Origin: an uncultured Collinsella sp.
GTDB taxonomy: Bacteria > Actinomycetota > Coriobacteriia > Coriobacteriales > Coriobacteriaceae
Length of the DNA: 64,000 bases
NCBI GenBank assembly: GCA_902493515.1
Contig: CABUPE010000007.1
Span: 1 to 64,000, forward strand
Reading direction: 5' to 3'
Below, piece by piece: positions 8,949-17,373 of this stretch. Under the pieces are notes generated by a model. It saw nothing but the letters and a program-made list of their open reading frames with translations, ran no database searches and was not told the origin of the DNA. Made by a program: the position numbers and the translations under genes. Position 1 is the stretch's first letter. Each line of letters starts with the position of its first letter.

Positions 8949-9365
8949 ATGCTTGAGAACGGCAAATCGATGCCTTCGGTTGATGCTTGGCTGCGCGAAG
9001 CCAAGGCCGATGTTTCGGCGGCTGATTGTGGGATGTACCTGACACACAACGGCGTGGTGCGCGCGACGCCCAAGGCCGAAGTGCGCGGAGTCGAGACCGA
9101 TGGCGTGGCGCCAGGCCACAAGGTGGGCGGCATGGTGTTTGGCTTCGATGCCGAAAAGGTGCAGGCCGCTATCGAGGCGACGCGCACGATGCCGGGTATC
9201 GGCTATGTGCGCGTGTGGCTGGCGAGCGGCGAGCTTACCGTGGGCGACGACATCATGCTCGTGCTCATTGGCGGAGACATTCGCCCGCATGTGGTCGATG
9301 CGCTGCAGTCGCTCGCCGGCACCATCAAGAACGAGTGCGTGAGCGAGGTCGAGCGCGAGGCGTAA
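8949..9365 (+). CDS. MoaE-like protein (molybdopterin synthase large subunit family)
   Basis: True MoaE works with MoaD to put sulfur into precursor Z during molybdenum cofactor synthesis. This 138-residue protein shows the fold's outline: GMYLTHNGVVRATP, a middle strand-helix (GGMVFGFDAEKVQAAIEA), then MPGIGYVRVWLASGELTVGDDIMLVLIGG and an end resembling the MoaE tail. The usual HR pair after the central strand is absent (IRPHVVDAL), and only a single lysine is seen near the C-terminus, so activity is uncertain. ATG 8949 is five bases after AAGGAG; the ATG at 8946 is too close. No other molybdopterin genes are near. It ends before a shared terminator facing the next gene. Confidence 0.65.
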   Translation: MLENGKSMPSVDAWLREAKADVSAADCGMYLTHNGVVRATPKAEVRGVETDGVAPGHKVGGMVFGFDAEKVQAAIEATRTMPGIGYVRVWLASGELTVGDDIMLVLIGGDIRPHVVDALQSLAGTIKNECVSEVEREA

Positions 9366-9397
9366 GGCCTCGTCGGCAATCCGAGTCTGTCTATAGC

Positions 9398-9441
9398 GAA
9401 AGCCCGCCGGCAGTTCATGTAGATCTGCCAGCGGGCTTTGA
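9398..9441. terminator. Bidirectional terminator between convergent genes
   Basis: AAAGCCCGCCGGCAG (9399-9413) pairs with CTGCCAGCGGGCTTT (9425-9439) with one mismatch. The A-run on one side and T-run on the other allow termination of both the MoaE-like gene (plus strand) and the membrane protein gene (minus strand). Confidence 0.85.
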
Positions 9442-9471
9442 TGTGTTGGAGCTATTTTGCTCTGGCGTTTG

Positions 9472-10701
9472 CTACACGCGTGTGGCGTCCTTGGGGCTCA
9501 TGGTCATACTCTGAAAACGGTTCTCCATATATTCGTTATCGAAATGCTTGTCATAGAACTGTGCGACGGGAATATTTCGAACGGTTCCGTTGACGCGCTG
9601 ATACCAATAGTCGAGCGATTGCAACGTCATGACGCCGTCGATCAACATGACGGCGGTCAGGATGACGGTAGCAGAGTAGCGGCGTTTCCATGGAATCATA
9701 TTGATGAGCTTAAGCAGGCGCGGCAGCAAGACCTTGATCCAGATGAGGCCACCCAGGCCCCACATGCAGGCAAACGGCGTGCATGTGCGTCCCCCGGTCA
9801 ATACCGCGATGGGATCGGGCATGCCGAATAGCCTAATGTGTGAATAGCTCCACGACACCACGCCAAATGAGGTCTGCATAAACCAGCCTACAAACACCTC
9901 GAAAGCGCCGCCGATCAGGGCACTTACCAGGAAAATGATCAGAGGATTCTTTTTATAGAAGCGGTTGAGCGCCATGGTCATGAGCACCGCGCCAAATCCG
10001 TAGATGGGGCTAAAGGGGCCAAATAGCATACCGGCACGGTCCTGATAGACGCCGGGATCGACGACGACCATATGCCAGACTTCCTCGAGAATGAGACCTA
10101 ACACGCTGCAGACGAAGAATACCCAGAACAGGTTGAAGTAGTTGAGCTTGATGTAGCCCTCGCCGGTTTCGTCGCGGCCGAGCATCCCCTCGGCGGCGGC
10201 ATCGCGGTCGAGCATCTCTTGCAGACGGCGCTGCAGTTCGCGCTCCTGGCGTAGCGTGGGGTCGACGGTGGCCGACAGCGCAATGAGGATGACAAGCTGG
10301 ACGGCGGGGCGCAGCAGGAAGGGTCCGATGCCCTGGAGCATCACGTCAACTAAAAGCTCCACGACGGTAAATGCGATGAGGACGTAAGACAGGCGGGCGG
10401 CATTGCGCCGCTGGTCCTTGATGAGGTCCAGGCCAAAGACGATCAAGATGATCGCGCTTGCCGCCGAGAGCATAATGCCGGCGACGATAAGGCCAACCGC
10501 GACCAGGGTGTTATCACCGAGCTTAGCGGCGACGTTGCCGTTAATGAGTGCGGTGATGACCTGCCACATAAAGACGGCGACTGACGGGAGCGTGCCCACG
10601 CCAGATAGGGTGCACAGGACTGCGTAGACCTTGATGATAAGGGGGATCTTCTTGGCCTCCGTGGTGCTGGGGACACTGGGGTCGAGTTGATTTCGATCCA
10701 T
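9472..10701 (-). CDS. CmpB-type putative ABC transporter permease (PF06541-like)
   Basis: The 409 residues form a polytopic membrane protein. The first half has four or so hydrophobic helices (from IPLIIKVYAVLCTL onwards), then a charged stretch rich in Arg, Glu and Asp (about 168-200). The second half (NYFNLFWVFFVCSVLGLILEEVWH, GMLFGPFSPIYGFGAVL, GGAFEVFVGWFM, TPFACMWGLGGLIWIK) carries the features of the CmpB/putative ABC permease type IV family of Firmicutes and Coriobacteria. Its biochemical role is not established. It has no ATPase neighbour, is transcribed alone, and GAAAGG precedes the start codon. Confidence 0.7.
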   Translation of the reverse strand: MDRNQLDPSVPSTTEAKKIPLIIKVYAVLCTLSGVGTLPSVAVFMWQVITALINGNVAAKLGDNTLVAVGLIVAGIMLSAASAIILIVFGLDLIKDQRRNAARLSYVLIAFTVVELLVDVMLQGIGPFLLRPAVQLVILIALSATVDPTLRQERELQRRLQEMLDRDAAAEGMLGRDETGEGYIKLNYFNLFWVFFVCSVLGLILEEVWHMVVVDPGVYQDRAGMLFGPFSPIYGFGAVLMTMALNRFYKKNPLIIFLVSALIGGAFEVFVGWFMQTSFGVVSWSYSHIRLFGMPDPIAVLTGGRTCTPFACMWGLGGLIWIKVLLPRLLKLINMIPWKRRYSATVILTAVMLIDGVMTLQSLDYWYQRVNGTVRNIPVAQFYDKHFDNEYMENRFQSMTMSPKDATRV

Positions 10702-10997
10702 ACGCTACCTTTCTCGTCTTGTAGTAGCCTACAAGGATACGCCGACGACCAGCTAAAAGACAGGACGAACGTCCCAATTGCAACAATGTAGCCCCTAGCG
10801 CGGGCGAGACACGGCGCACGGGAAGTCTTCGAGGCCGTTGCCCCTGAGAGTGGACTACCCAATAAAATGTTTGGTCGCAAAACGGATAATAAGCTCGGTG
10901 GGCTTTTAAAAAGCGCTGCTCATGCGCGGGGGAGCGCGTCGCGCCGTGCGTATAATAAGGCGGGTAACGCCAAAATACGAGGCTCTGAGGGGATGCC
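10702..10997. other. Divergent intergenic region between the membrane protein gene and purF
   Basis: This 296-bp spacer separates divergent genes and should carry both promoters. On the membrane-protein side there is a short hairpin, CTTGTAG (10718-10724) with CTACAAG (10729-10735). On the purF side a TATAAT box is at 10951-10956. No riboswitch or PurR-type operator was recognised. Confidence 0.5.
10951..10956 (+). promoter_or_regulatory. Putative -10 box for purF
   Basis: A perfect TATAAT stands in GC-rich surroundings 41 bases upstream of the purF start codon. There is no good -35 hexamer. Confidence 0.45.
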
Positions 10998-12668
10998 ATG
11001 TCTCAAGAAACCATCCGCGCGGCCGAGCGTGCCGCGGGACAGGTGAACGCCATGTCGACGTATGATCCGGACTCTGACCAGCTGCATGAGGAATGCGGCG
11101 TTTTTGGTGTCTGGGCGCCCGATCGCGACGTGGCTCGACTGACGTACTTTGGCCTGCGTGCACTGCAGCATCGCGGCCAAGAATCGGCGGGAATCGCCGT
11201 TGGTGACGGCGGTACGGTTATGGTCCGCAAGGATCTGGGCCTGCTCGACCGCGTGTTCTCCAATGCCGACTTGTCGACGCTCTCCGGTCAGCTGGCCGTG
11301 GGTCATGTGCGCTACGGCACCGCCGGCGCCAAGAGCTGGGAAGCCTCTCAGCCGCACCTCTCTACCATCAATAGCGTCATTATCGCGCTCGCGCACAACG
11401 GCACCCTCGTCAACACCGACGAGCTGCGTCGCCAGCTGATCGAGCTGGGCGTACCGTTCCTCTCCAACTCGGATTCCGAGGTCGCGACCAAACTCATCGG
11501 CTACTTTACTCAGCGTACTGGCCATCTGCGCGAGGGCATTCGCAAGACCATGGAGCTCGTGCGCGGCGGCTACGCCATGACGCTCATCAACGAGCAGGCG
11601 CTCTACGCATTCCGCGATCCGCACGGCATTCGCCCGCTCGTGCTGGGCAAGCTGGTGGACGAGGGTCTGGACCAGGCCGATGCCGCATCCGTTTCGCAGC
11701 TGCCCTCGCAAGACGGCGCCGCGACGGTCGACTCCGCCGTCCATGTCACGCGCGCCGGCGGCTGGGTCGTTGCTTCCGAGACCTGCGCACTCGACATCGT
11801 GGGCGCCGAGTACGTCCGTGACGTCCGTCCCGGCGAGATCTTGCGCATCAGCGCCGAGGGTCTGGTATCCGAGCAGGGCGTGCCTGCAGCCGAAGAGCCC
11901 GCCAACTGCATCTTTGAGCAGGTCTACTTCGCCCGTCCCGACTCCATCATGAACGGCAAGAGCGTTTACGCCTGCCGTTACGACATGGGTCGTCAGCTGG
12001 CACATGAGGAGCCCGTCGAGGCCGACCTGGTCATCGGCGTGCCCGACTCCGGCCTGCCGCCCGCGGAGGGGTATTCGCACGAGAGCGGTATTCCCTTTGG
12101 CGAGGGTCTTATCAAGAACCGCTACGTGGGCCGTACGTTTATCGAGCCTACGCAGGAGTTGCGCGCCATGGGCGTGCGCATGAAGCTTAACCCGCTGCGC
12201 GACAACATCGAGGGCAAGCGCCTCGTCGTGATCGACGACTCCATCGTGCGTGGCACCACTATGGTGCAGCTCGTCAAGATGCTGCGCAACGCCGGCGCCA
12301 AGGAGATTCATATCCGCATCAACTCGCCCGAGGTCATCTGGCCGTGCTTCTACGGTATCGATACCGACGTGCAGTCGCAGCTTATCAGCGCCAACAAGAC
12401 GGTCGACGAGATTTGCGAGTATATCGGCGCCGATTCGCTGGCCTTCCTTTCGGTCGAGGGCCTGCTTAAGGTCATGCCCAAGGGCGGTTACTGCGATGCG
12501 TGCTTTACCGGCCGCTACCCCGTGGCGATTCCCGAGAGCTTTGGCCGCGATAAGTTTATGGAGGGCTTTAAGCCTCGCAACCTGGACAAACCGCTGCACG
12601 TTGACGACGACGCCGTGGTCGAGAAATACGACGACCGCAGCTGGGAAGAGGAGCACGGCGAGGCCTAA
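10998..12668 (+). CDS. purF: Amidophosphoribosyltransferase
   Basis: PurF makes phosphoribosylamine from PRPP and glutamine, the first committed step of purine synthesis. The N-terminal Ntn glutaminase domain starts after a propeptide: Cys33 in LHEECGVFGV would become the catalytic N-terminal residue after cleavage of 32 residues. The phosphoribosyltransferase domain carries PDSGLPPAEGY and the PRPP loop VVIDDSIVRGTT. Cysteines in GYCDACFTGRYP fit the iron-sulfur-containing Bacillus-type enzyme, whose cluster is oxygen sensitive. Length (556) is slightly above normal because of the long propeptide. GAGGGG precedes ATG 10998; an in-frame ATG at 11052 would shorten the propeptide to 14 residues. 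purM and purN follow. Confidence 0.95.
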   Translation: MSQETIRAAERAAGQVNAMSTYDPDSDQLHEECGVFGVWAPDRDVARLTYFGLRALQHRGQESAGIAVGDGGTVMVRKDLGLLDRVFSNADLSTLSGQLAVGHVRYGTAGAKSWEASQPHLSTINSVIIALAHNGTLVNTDELRRQLIELGVPFLSNSDSEVATKLIGYFTQRTGHLREGIRKTMELVRGGYAMTLINEQALYAFRDPHGIRPLVLGKLVDEGLDQADAASVSQLPSQDGAATVDSAVHVTRAGGWVVASETCALDIVGAEYVRDVRPGEILRISAEGLVSEQGVPAAEEPANCIFEQVYFARPDSIMNGKSVYACRYDMGRQLAHEEPVEADLVIGVPDSGLPPAEGYSHESGIPFGEGLIKNRYVGRTFIEPTQELRAMGVRMKLNPLRDNIEGKRLVVIDDSIVRGTTMVQLVKMLRNAGAKEIHIRINSPEVIWPCFYGIDTDVQSQLISANKTVDEICEYIGADSLAFLSVEGLLKVMPKGGYCDACFTGRYPVAIPESFGRDKFMEGFKPRNLDKPLHVDDDAVVEKYDDRSWEEEHGEA

Positions 12669-12708
12669 AACCTGCCATGTAGGGACAGGTTTATTTTGGT
12701 AGGTTTTA
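12665..12708 (+). repeat. Family D palindromic repeat overlapping the purF stop codon
   Basis: The element reads CTAAAACCTGCC, then a TAGGGACAGG core with TTTATTTT, then GGTAGGTTTTA. Its outer arms are complementary. The purF TAA stop (12666-12668) is part of the left arm. Related copies lie at 23776-23817 (opposite orientation) and, more degenerate, 23616-23650. Confidence 0.7.
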
Positions 12709-12730
12709 CCTGCTGTTTTGTTGATATGAC

Positions 12731-12755
12731 GGCGCGTGCTGTTATGGCACGCGCC
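12731..12755 (+). repeat. Hairpin in the purF-purM gap
   Basis: GGCGCGTGC (12731-12739) and GCACGCGCC (12747-12755) are perfect 9-base arms around a 7-base loop. There is no T-run, so it is more likely a processing or attenuation hairpin between purF and purM than a full terminator. Confidence 0.5.
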
Positions 12756-12825
12756 GAAATGAACGCAACTATGAGCACCGTTTGGCGCCCGCGCGGCGCC
12801 ACGGTAGTGGGAGAGGAAGGCTCAG

Positions 12826-13929
12826 ATGAGCGACAGCAAGCATGTGACGTACGAGGACGCCGGCGTCGATACCGCCGAGGGCGGCCGCGCCGTCGACGCG
12901 ATTAAGCAGATGGTTAAGGACACCAACCGTCCCGAGGTCATCGGCGGTATCGGTGGCTTTGGTGGCTTATTCTCGGCCGCCGCGCTTAAGGATATGGAAG
13001 ACCCGATTCTGATTAGCGGTACCGACGGCGTGGGCACCAAGCTCGTGCTTGCCCAGATCATGGACCGTCACGAGACGGTGGGCCAGGACCTGGTCGCTAT
13101 GTGCGTCAACGACATTTTGGCTTCGGGCGCCGAGCCGCTGTTCTTCCTGGATTACGTTGCCATCGGTCACATCGAGGCCGGGCACATGGCAAAGATCATC
13201 AAGGGTGTGGCCGACGGCTGCAAGCTCGCGGGCTGCGCGCTCGTGGGCGGTGAGATGGCCGAGCACCCCGGCGTCATGGCTCCTGCCGACTACGACCTTG
13301 CCGGATTTACCGTGGGCGTCGTCGACCGTCCCAAGATGCTCAACCCCGCGAACGTCCGCCCGGGCGATGTGATCCTGGGCCTGCCTTCTACCGGCGTGCA
13401 CTCCAACGGCTACTCGCTCGTGCGCAAGGTCATTGGCGTTGACGGCATTAAGCCGGGCACGCCCGAGGCCGCTGCTAAGGCGGAGGAGCTGAGCCGTCCG
13501 CTCGAGGAGCTCGGCGGTGCTTCGCTGGCAGACGCCCTGCTGGCTCCCACGCGCATCTACGTCAAGCCGATTCTGGAGCTGCTGCGCGGCGGCGCTCCGG
13601 TGCACGCCATTGCCCACATCACTGGCGGCGGTATTACCGAGAACCTCAACCGCGCGCTCGCCGACGACGTCGACGCCGTGGTCACCCGCAACGGTGCCGA
13701 GATGGGTTGGGACGTTCCTCCCGTCATCACCTACGTGTCGCGCCAGGCCGAGCTCGCGCCCAACGAGGCATGCAAGACCTTCAACATGGGCGTCGGCCTG
13801 TGCCTGATCGTCGCTCCCGAGGACGAGGCCGCGGTGACCGAGGCCCTGGTCGCGCTGGGCGAGAAGCCGTTCCGCGTGGGCGAGTGCGTCGAGGGCTCCG
13901 GTAAGGTCGTGTACTCCGATGAGCGCTAA
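12826..13929 (+). CDS. purM: Phosphoribosylformylglycinamidine cyclo-ligase (AIR synthetase)
   Basis: PurM uses ATP to close FGAM to aminoimidazole ribonucleotide. The 367-residue protein has the family hallmarks: YEDAGVDTAEGG near the start, GIGGFGGLF, the nucleotide-binding segment GTDGVGTKL, MCVNDILASGAEPLFFLDY, LVGGEMAEHPGV and HITGGGITENLNR. Start ATG 12826 follows GAGGAAGG. The gene overlaps purN by 11 bases, so the two are translationally coupled. Confidence 0.96.
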   Translation: MSDSKHVTYEDAGVDTAEGGRAVDAIKQMVKDTNRPEVIGGIGGFGGLFSAAALKDMEDPILISGTDGVGTKLVLAQIMDRHETVGQDLVAMCVNDILASGAEPLFFLDYVAIGHIEAGHMAKIIKGVADGCKLAGCALVGGEMAEHPGVMAPADYDLAGFTVGVVDRPKMLNPANVRPGDVILGLPSTGVHSNGYSLVRKVIGVDGIKPGTPEAAAKAEELSRPLEELGGASLADALLAPTRIYVKPILELLRGGAPVHAIAHITGGGITENLNRALADDVDAVVTRNGAEMGWDVPPVITYVSRQAELAPNEACKTFNMGVGLCLIVAPEDEAAVTEALVALGEKPFRVGECVEGSGKVVYSDER

Positions 13930-14620
13930 CGAGCAGATGACTGCTGCCGAGGGCCTGGATTTTGTGCCCTACACCCGTCCGACCGGCACCGATACGGCCG
14001 AGCCGCTCAAGATCGGTGTGCTCATCAGCGGTTCGGGTACCAACCTGCAGGCGCTGATCGATCTGATCGCCGCCGGCAAGCTCAACGCTTCGATTGAGCT
14101 TGTGGTGTCGAGCCGTCCTTCGGCTAAGGGTTTGCAGCGCGCTGAGCGCGCGGGCATCCAGACGCTCACGCTGTCCAAGGATGTCTACGCCGACCCCATC
14201 GCCGCCGACGAGATCATCGCGCACGAGCTTCTCGAACGCGGCTGCGAGTATGTGGTCATGGCCGGCTACATGCGCATGGTGCACACGCCGCTGCTGGCGG
14301 CGTTTCCCAACCGCGTGGTCAACTTGCATCCGGCGCTGCTGCCGAGCTTTACCGGTGCGCATGCGATTGACGATGCCTTTGCGCGCGGCGTCAAGGTAAC
14401 TGGCGTGACCGTGCATTTTGCCAACGAGATCTACGACAACGGTCCCATCATCGCCCAGCGTGCGCTGGCTGTCGAGGAAGGTTGGGATGTCGACACGCTC
14501 GAGGAGCACATCCACGCGATTGAGCACGTGCTGTATCCCGAGGTCGTGCAAATGCTCGCCGACGGCCGCGTCCACGTGCTGGAGAGCGGCAAGGTTGCAA
14601 TTGACGCGCCTCGCGGCTAG
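13919..14620 (+). CDS. purN: Phosphoribosylglycinamide formyltransferase
   Basis: PurN transfers a formyl group from 10-formyl-THF to GAR. Motifs visible are LISGSGTNLQALID (phosphate binding), VMAGYMRMV, the catalytic NLHPALLPSFTGAHAIDDA (Asn and His) and the Asp in IYDNGPIIAQ. The 233 residues include a roughly 27-residue N-terminal extension beyond the usual start at KIGVLISG. The ATG lies inside the end of purM. A terminator follows, closing the purF-purM-purN block. Confidence 0.95.
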   Translation: MSANEQMTAAEGLDFVPYTRPTGTDTAEPLKIGVLISGSGTNLQALIDLIAAGKLNASIELVVSSRPSAKGLQRAERAGIQTLTLSKDVYADPIAADEIIAHELLERGCEYVVMAGYMRMVHTPLLAAFPNRVVNLHPALLPSFTGAHAIDDAFARGVKVTGVTVHFANEIYDNGPIIAQRALAVEEGWDVDTLEEHIHAIEHVLYPEVVQMLADGRVHVLESGKVAIDAPRG

Positions 14621-14651
14621 CGGCGCACAGTACAATTTAGCCGAGTAGTCA

Positions 14652-14697
14652 GGGTGGTCATTGGCGCCAAGGCGCGCGTGGCCACCCTTTGTTTTGG
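14652..14697 (+). terminator. Terminator after purN
   Basis: GGGTGGTCA (from 14652) pairs with TGGCCACCC (ending at 14687) around a small inner GGCGCC stem and is followed by TTTGTTTT. Confidence 0.8.
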
Positions 14698-14722
14698 GTA
14701 GTCATCGGGAACGGTCTTTAAC

Positions 14723-14755
14723 GACTGGTCATTCAAGAACGTCACAGGTGACTAG
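14723..14755 (+). repeat. 33-bp repeat related to 63548-63580
   Basis: The segment begins GACTGGTCATTCAAGAACGTC and ends TGACTAG. A copy with about four differences lies at 63548-63580, almost 49 kb away, also in front of a plus-strand gene. The ends GACTGGTCA and TGACTAG are partly complementary. Confidence 0.6.
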
Positions 14756-14772
14756 ATGAGAGAGGTGAGCGC

Positions 14773-15237
14773 ATGGCGGATAACGAAGCGCTGTTTACGC
14801 CTGAGCTGGTGTTTTTTGATTGGGAGTGTGCAACACCGGATGAGGTGTTTGCGCGGCTCGAGGGCGAGCTTGCACCACGTGGCTACATTGCGTTCGGTTG
14901 GCTCGACGCCGTTCGCACGCGCGAGGATACCTATCCCACGGGTCTTGCCATGCCGGCGGCAAACATTGCCATTCCGCATACCGATCCGGGGTTTGTGGCC
15001 AAGCCCTATATCGCGGTGGTGAAGCCCGCCGCGCCCGTGACATTTAACGCTATGGCTGGCATGGGCGCTCCGGTGCCGGCGCAGATCGTCATCAATCTGG
15101 GCATCGCCGAGCCGGGCGGCCAGGTCGAGGCTCTGCAGGCGCTCATGAACATCTTTATGGACGCCGATGCCGCAGCCGACGTGCTCGGCCAGACCACGCC
15201 CCAGGGCATGGTCGACGCCATCCGCCGTCACTTCTAG
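14773..15237 (+). CDS. PTS EIIA protein, fructose/mannitol (or galactitol) type
   Basis: EIIA proteins accept phosphate from HPr on a histidine and pass it to EIIB of a sugar transporter. The 154 residues match the PTS_EIIA_2 domain; the phosphorylated residue should be His69 in ANIAIPHTD. MNIFMDADAAADVLGQ is typical of the family's C-terminal helix. There is no EIIB or EIIC gene beside it, so the sugar is unknown; it may serve a transporter elsewhere or act in regulation. The gene stands alone between a terminator and a repeat-rich gap. Confidence 0.85.
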   Translation: MADNEALFTPELVFFDWECATPDEVFARLEGELAPRGYIAFGWLDAVRTREDTYPTGLAMPAANIAIPHTDPGFVAKPYIAVVKPAAPVTFNAMAGMGAPVPAQIVINLGIAEPGGQVEALQALMNIFMDADAAADVLGQTTPQGMVDAIRRHF

Positions 15238-15247
15238 GGTGGGGCTA

Positions 15248-15350
15248 AGCCGGCACTTGGGGACTGTCCCTAACTGCCGGCTTCCAGAGCTGTCCCCTTT
15301 GCACCAAAATGGTGCAGATTAACCTGTCCCCAATGCACCAAGCGTGCCGC
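15248..15350. repeat. Family E repeat cluster (GGGGAC / GTCCCC)
   Basis: The gap before the foldase gene holds nested palindromes: AGCCGGCA with TGCCGGCT around TTGGGGACTGTCCCTAA, then TTTGCACCA with TGGTGCA, and further copies of TGTCCCC. It belongs to the GGGGACA/TGTCCCC family also seen at 17201, 20404, 21085 and 63463. Confidence 0.6.
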
Positions 15351-15407
15351 GGGGGCTGCGTTGTGACACAATGGCGTTTGTTCGATTCGTTATGCGAAAG
15401 GCCAACT

Positions 15408-16628
15408 ATGGCAAATAAGAAAAAGAACTCCGAGGCCGCGCCGACGCCCGAGCAGCAGGCTCGCGCTGCCTCCAGCTCTCGCAAGAAGCAGCGCAAGACG
15501 TACGTGTCTAAGACCGTCAAGATCGTCCTGGTGGTCATCGGCGTGCTGGCAATGCTGCTTTCCGTCTCGGCGATGGCGTGCTCCGGCCTTATGTCGCAGG
15601 CCGAGGACACCTCGGGCTACAAGCTGACCGGCGGTGTCGCTGCTACTATCAACGGCACCAACCTCACCGAGGACACCGTGACCAAGCAGATCATGAGCAT
15701 GCGTACGTCCTACGGCTACACCAAGGACAAGGACTGGGCACAGTACCTGGTCGACAACGACCTCACGCCCAAGAAGTACCGCAAGCAGCTTATCGACTCC
15801 TACACGCAACAGATTCTGCTTCAACAGGCGCAGAAGGAGAACGGCGTGACGGTGTCGGACGAGGAGGTCGAGAAGGCTTGGAAGGACGCGTGCAAGAGCG
15901 CGGGCGGTGCCAAGGCCTTTAAGAAGACCCTCAAGACCTACGGCTATACCGAGGACACCTACAAGGATTCGCTCAAGGAGAGTCTGGCGCAGCGGAAACT
16001 CAAGGATGCCGTGGCGCCCACCAGCAAGCCCAAGGACAGCGAGATCGTCGATTACATCAACGAGAACCTGTCTAACTACAACGATGCTCGCCGCTCGTCG
16101 AACATCCTGATCAAGGTTGATTCCGACGCTTCCGACGAGGACAAGGCTGCCGCTAAGGCCAAGGCGCAGGAGTGTCTGGACAAGATCAACTCCGGTGAGC
16201 TGAGCTTTGAGGACGCCGTTGAGCAGTACTCCGAAGACACCGGTTCCAAGGAGAAGAAGGGCGATGTGGGCTGGGATAAGCTCACCACCTTCGTCGACAG
16301 CTACCAGACGGCGCTCGAGGGGCTCAACAAGGGCGACGTGAGCGAAGTCGTCGAGTCGACCTATGGTTACCACATCATCAAGTGCACCGACTACTTCCAT
16401 GTCGATAATCAGGTCGATGACATCAACCAGGTGCCCAAGGACATCAAAAAGTACGTCTCCAACGTGGTGAAGACGCAAGCGGCCAGCACCGCGTACAGCG
16501 AGTGGCTGGAGCAGTACAAGAAGGATGCCGACATCACCGTCAACCCCATGCCCAAGGACGTACCCTATAACGTGAGTCTGAAGGGCGTCACCAAGAGTTC
16601 GACCGACGATTCGTCGAAGACTGAGTAA
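15408..16628 (+). CDS. Membrane-anchored PpiC/SurA-type peptidyl-prolyl isomerase
   Basis: This 406-residue protein should assist folding of secreted proteins outside the membrane. A short Lys/Ser-rich cytoplasmic segment (1-45) is followed by a membrane segment (VKIVLVVIGVLAMLLSVSAMACS, about 45-66); the final Cys could be a weak lipobox. Next come SurA_N-like helices (INGTNLTEDTVTKQIM, KYRKQLIDSYTQQILLQQAQ) and a PpiC rotamase domain with KAQECLDKINSGELSFEDAVEQYSED, GDVGW and YGYHIIKCTDY. The start is ATG 15408 after GAAAGG; an earlier in-frame start would add 33 residues unrelated to the family. It may help fold the large surface proteins seen here. Confidence 0.85.
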   Translation: MANKKKNSEAAPTPEQQARAASSSRKKQRKTYVSKTVKIVLVVIGVLAMLLSVSAMACSGLMSQAEDTSGYKLTGGVAATINGTNLTEDTVTKQIMSMRTSYGYTKDKDWAQYLVDNDLTPKKYRKQLIDSYTQQILLQQAQKENGVTVSDEEVEKAWKDACKSAGGAKAFKKTLKTYGYTEDTYKDSLKESLAQRKLKDAVAPTSKPKDSEIVDYINENLSNYNDARRSSNILIKVDSDASDEDKAAAKAKAQECLDKINSGELSFEDAVEQYSEDTGSKEKKGDVGWDKLTTFVDSYQTALEGLNKGDVSEVVESTYGYHIIKCTDYFHVDNQVDDINQVPKDIKKYVSNVVKTQAASTAYSEWLEQYKKDADITVNPMPKDVPYNVSLKGVTKSSTDDSSKTE

Positions 16629-16682
16629 CCATGGGGCGGTGCTCGCGTGAGTGCCGCCCACGCTATTAGAGAGGATTTGCAG

Positions 16683-17126
16683 ATGACTAACGAAGAGCTG
16701 CAGAAAGAAATGATCGCGGCCATGAAGGCCAAGGACAAGGTTCGCCTGTCCATCATTCGCCAGGTTAAGGCCGAGGTGAAGAATATCGAGGTCAACGAGC
16801 GCCGCGATGTGACCGAGGAAGACGTCAGCAGCATGATTAAGCGTCTGATCAAGCAGACGAGCGAGACGCTGGAGATGTCCATCAAGGCCGGCACCGACCA
16901 AGAGCGTACCGACAACCTGACCGAGCAGGTCAAGATTCTGGAGAGCCTGCTGCCCGCGCAGGTTTCGGGCGAGGAGCTCGAGGCCCTGATTGAGCAGGTC
17001 ATCGCCGAGCTGGGTGCCACGTCCAAGAAGCAGATGGGTCAGGTCATGGGTGCCCTGGGCAAGGCCACCGGCGGCAACTTCGATAAGCCTGCGGCTGCCA
17101 AGATTGTTGGCGCAAAGCTTGCGTAA
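16683..17126 (+). CDS. yqeY: GatB/YqeY domain protein
   Basis: The 147-residue protein matches the YqeY family, which resembles the C-terminal tRNA-binding domain of GatB; its exact role is unsettled. Typical segments are LQKEMIAAMKAKDKVRLSIIRQVKAEVKN, IKRLIKQTSETLEMSIKAG and QMGQVMGALGKATGG. AGAGAGG precedes ATG 16683. It lies 54 bases after the foldase gene and could be co-transcribed with it; a strong terminator follows. Confidence 0.9.
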   Translation: MTNEELQKEMIAAMKAKDKVRLSIIRQVKAEVKNIEVNERRDVTEEDVSSMIKRLIKQTSETLEMSIKAGTDQERTDNLTEQVKILESLLPAQVSGEELEALIEQVIAELGATSKKQMGQVMGALGKATGGNFDKPAAAKIVGAKLA

Positions 17127-17153
17127 GGGCCGAGCGGTACATAGTTGATGTTG

Positions 17154-17187
17154 AGGGGGCGTGGCCGTCATGGTCGCGCCCCTTTTT
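17154..17187 (+). terminator. Terminator after yqeY
   Basis: GGGGGCGTGGCC pairs with GGTCGCGCCCC (ending at 17182) with a small loop and is followed by TTTTT (17183-17187). Confidence 0.88.
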
Positions 17188-17200
17188 GCTGGGCTAGGCG

Positions 17201-17267
17201 CTCATTGGGGACAGGCTTAAATGAGTGCCCAATGAGTGGGTGCTCATTTAAGCCTGTCCCCAATGAG
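17201..17267. repeat. Family E palindrome with 25-bp perfect arms
   Basis: Arms at 17201-17225 (starting CTCATTGGGGACAGGC) and 17243-17267 are perfectly complementary over 25 bases. The loop and the bases after the second arm both contain CCCAATGAGTGGG. It sits between the yqeY terminator and the amino acid transporter promoter. Confidence 0.75.
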
Positions 17268-17332
17268 TGGGTTAAAGGTTGCGGGTTCTTTACGGGAATG
17301 TAGTGTGGGCGGCGGAAACGCGGTTCTTTCCG

Positions 17333-17338
17333 TACAAT
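17333..17338 (+). promoter_or_regulatory. Putative -10 box for the amino acid transporter operon
   Basis: TACAAT lies 35 bases upstream of the ATPase start. The same hexamer recurs at comparable distance before folP, prs and coaX. No -35 is obvious. Confidence 0.4.
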
Positions 17339-17373
17339 AGTTCAACTCGTGTAAACGCAGGGAAGGGACATTC

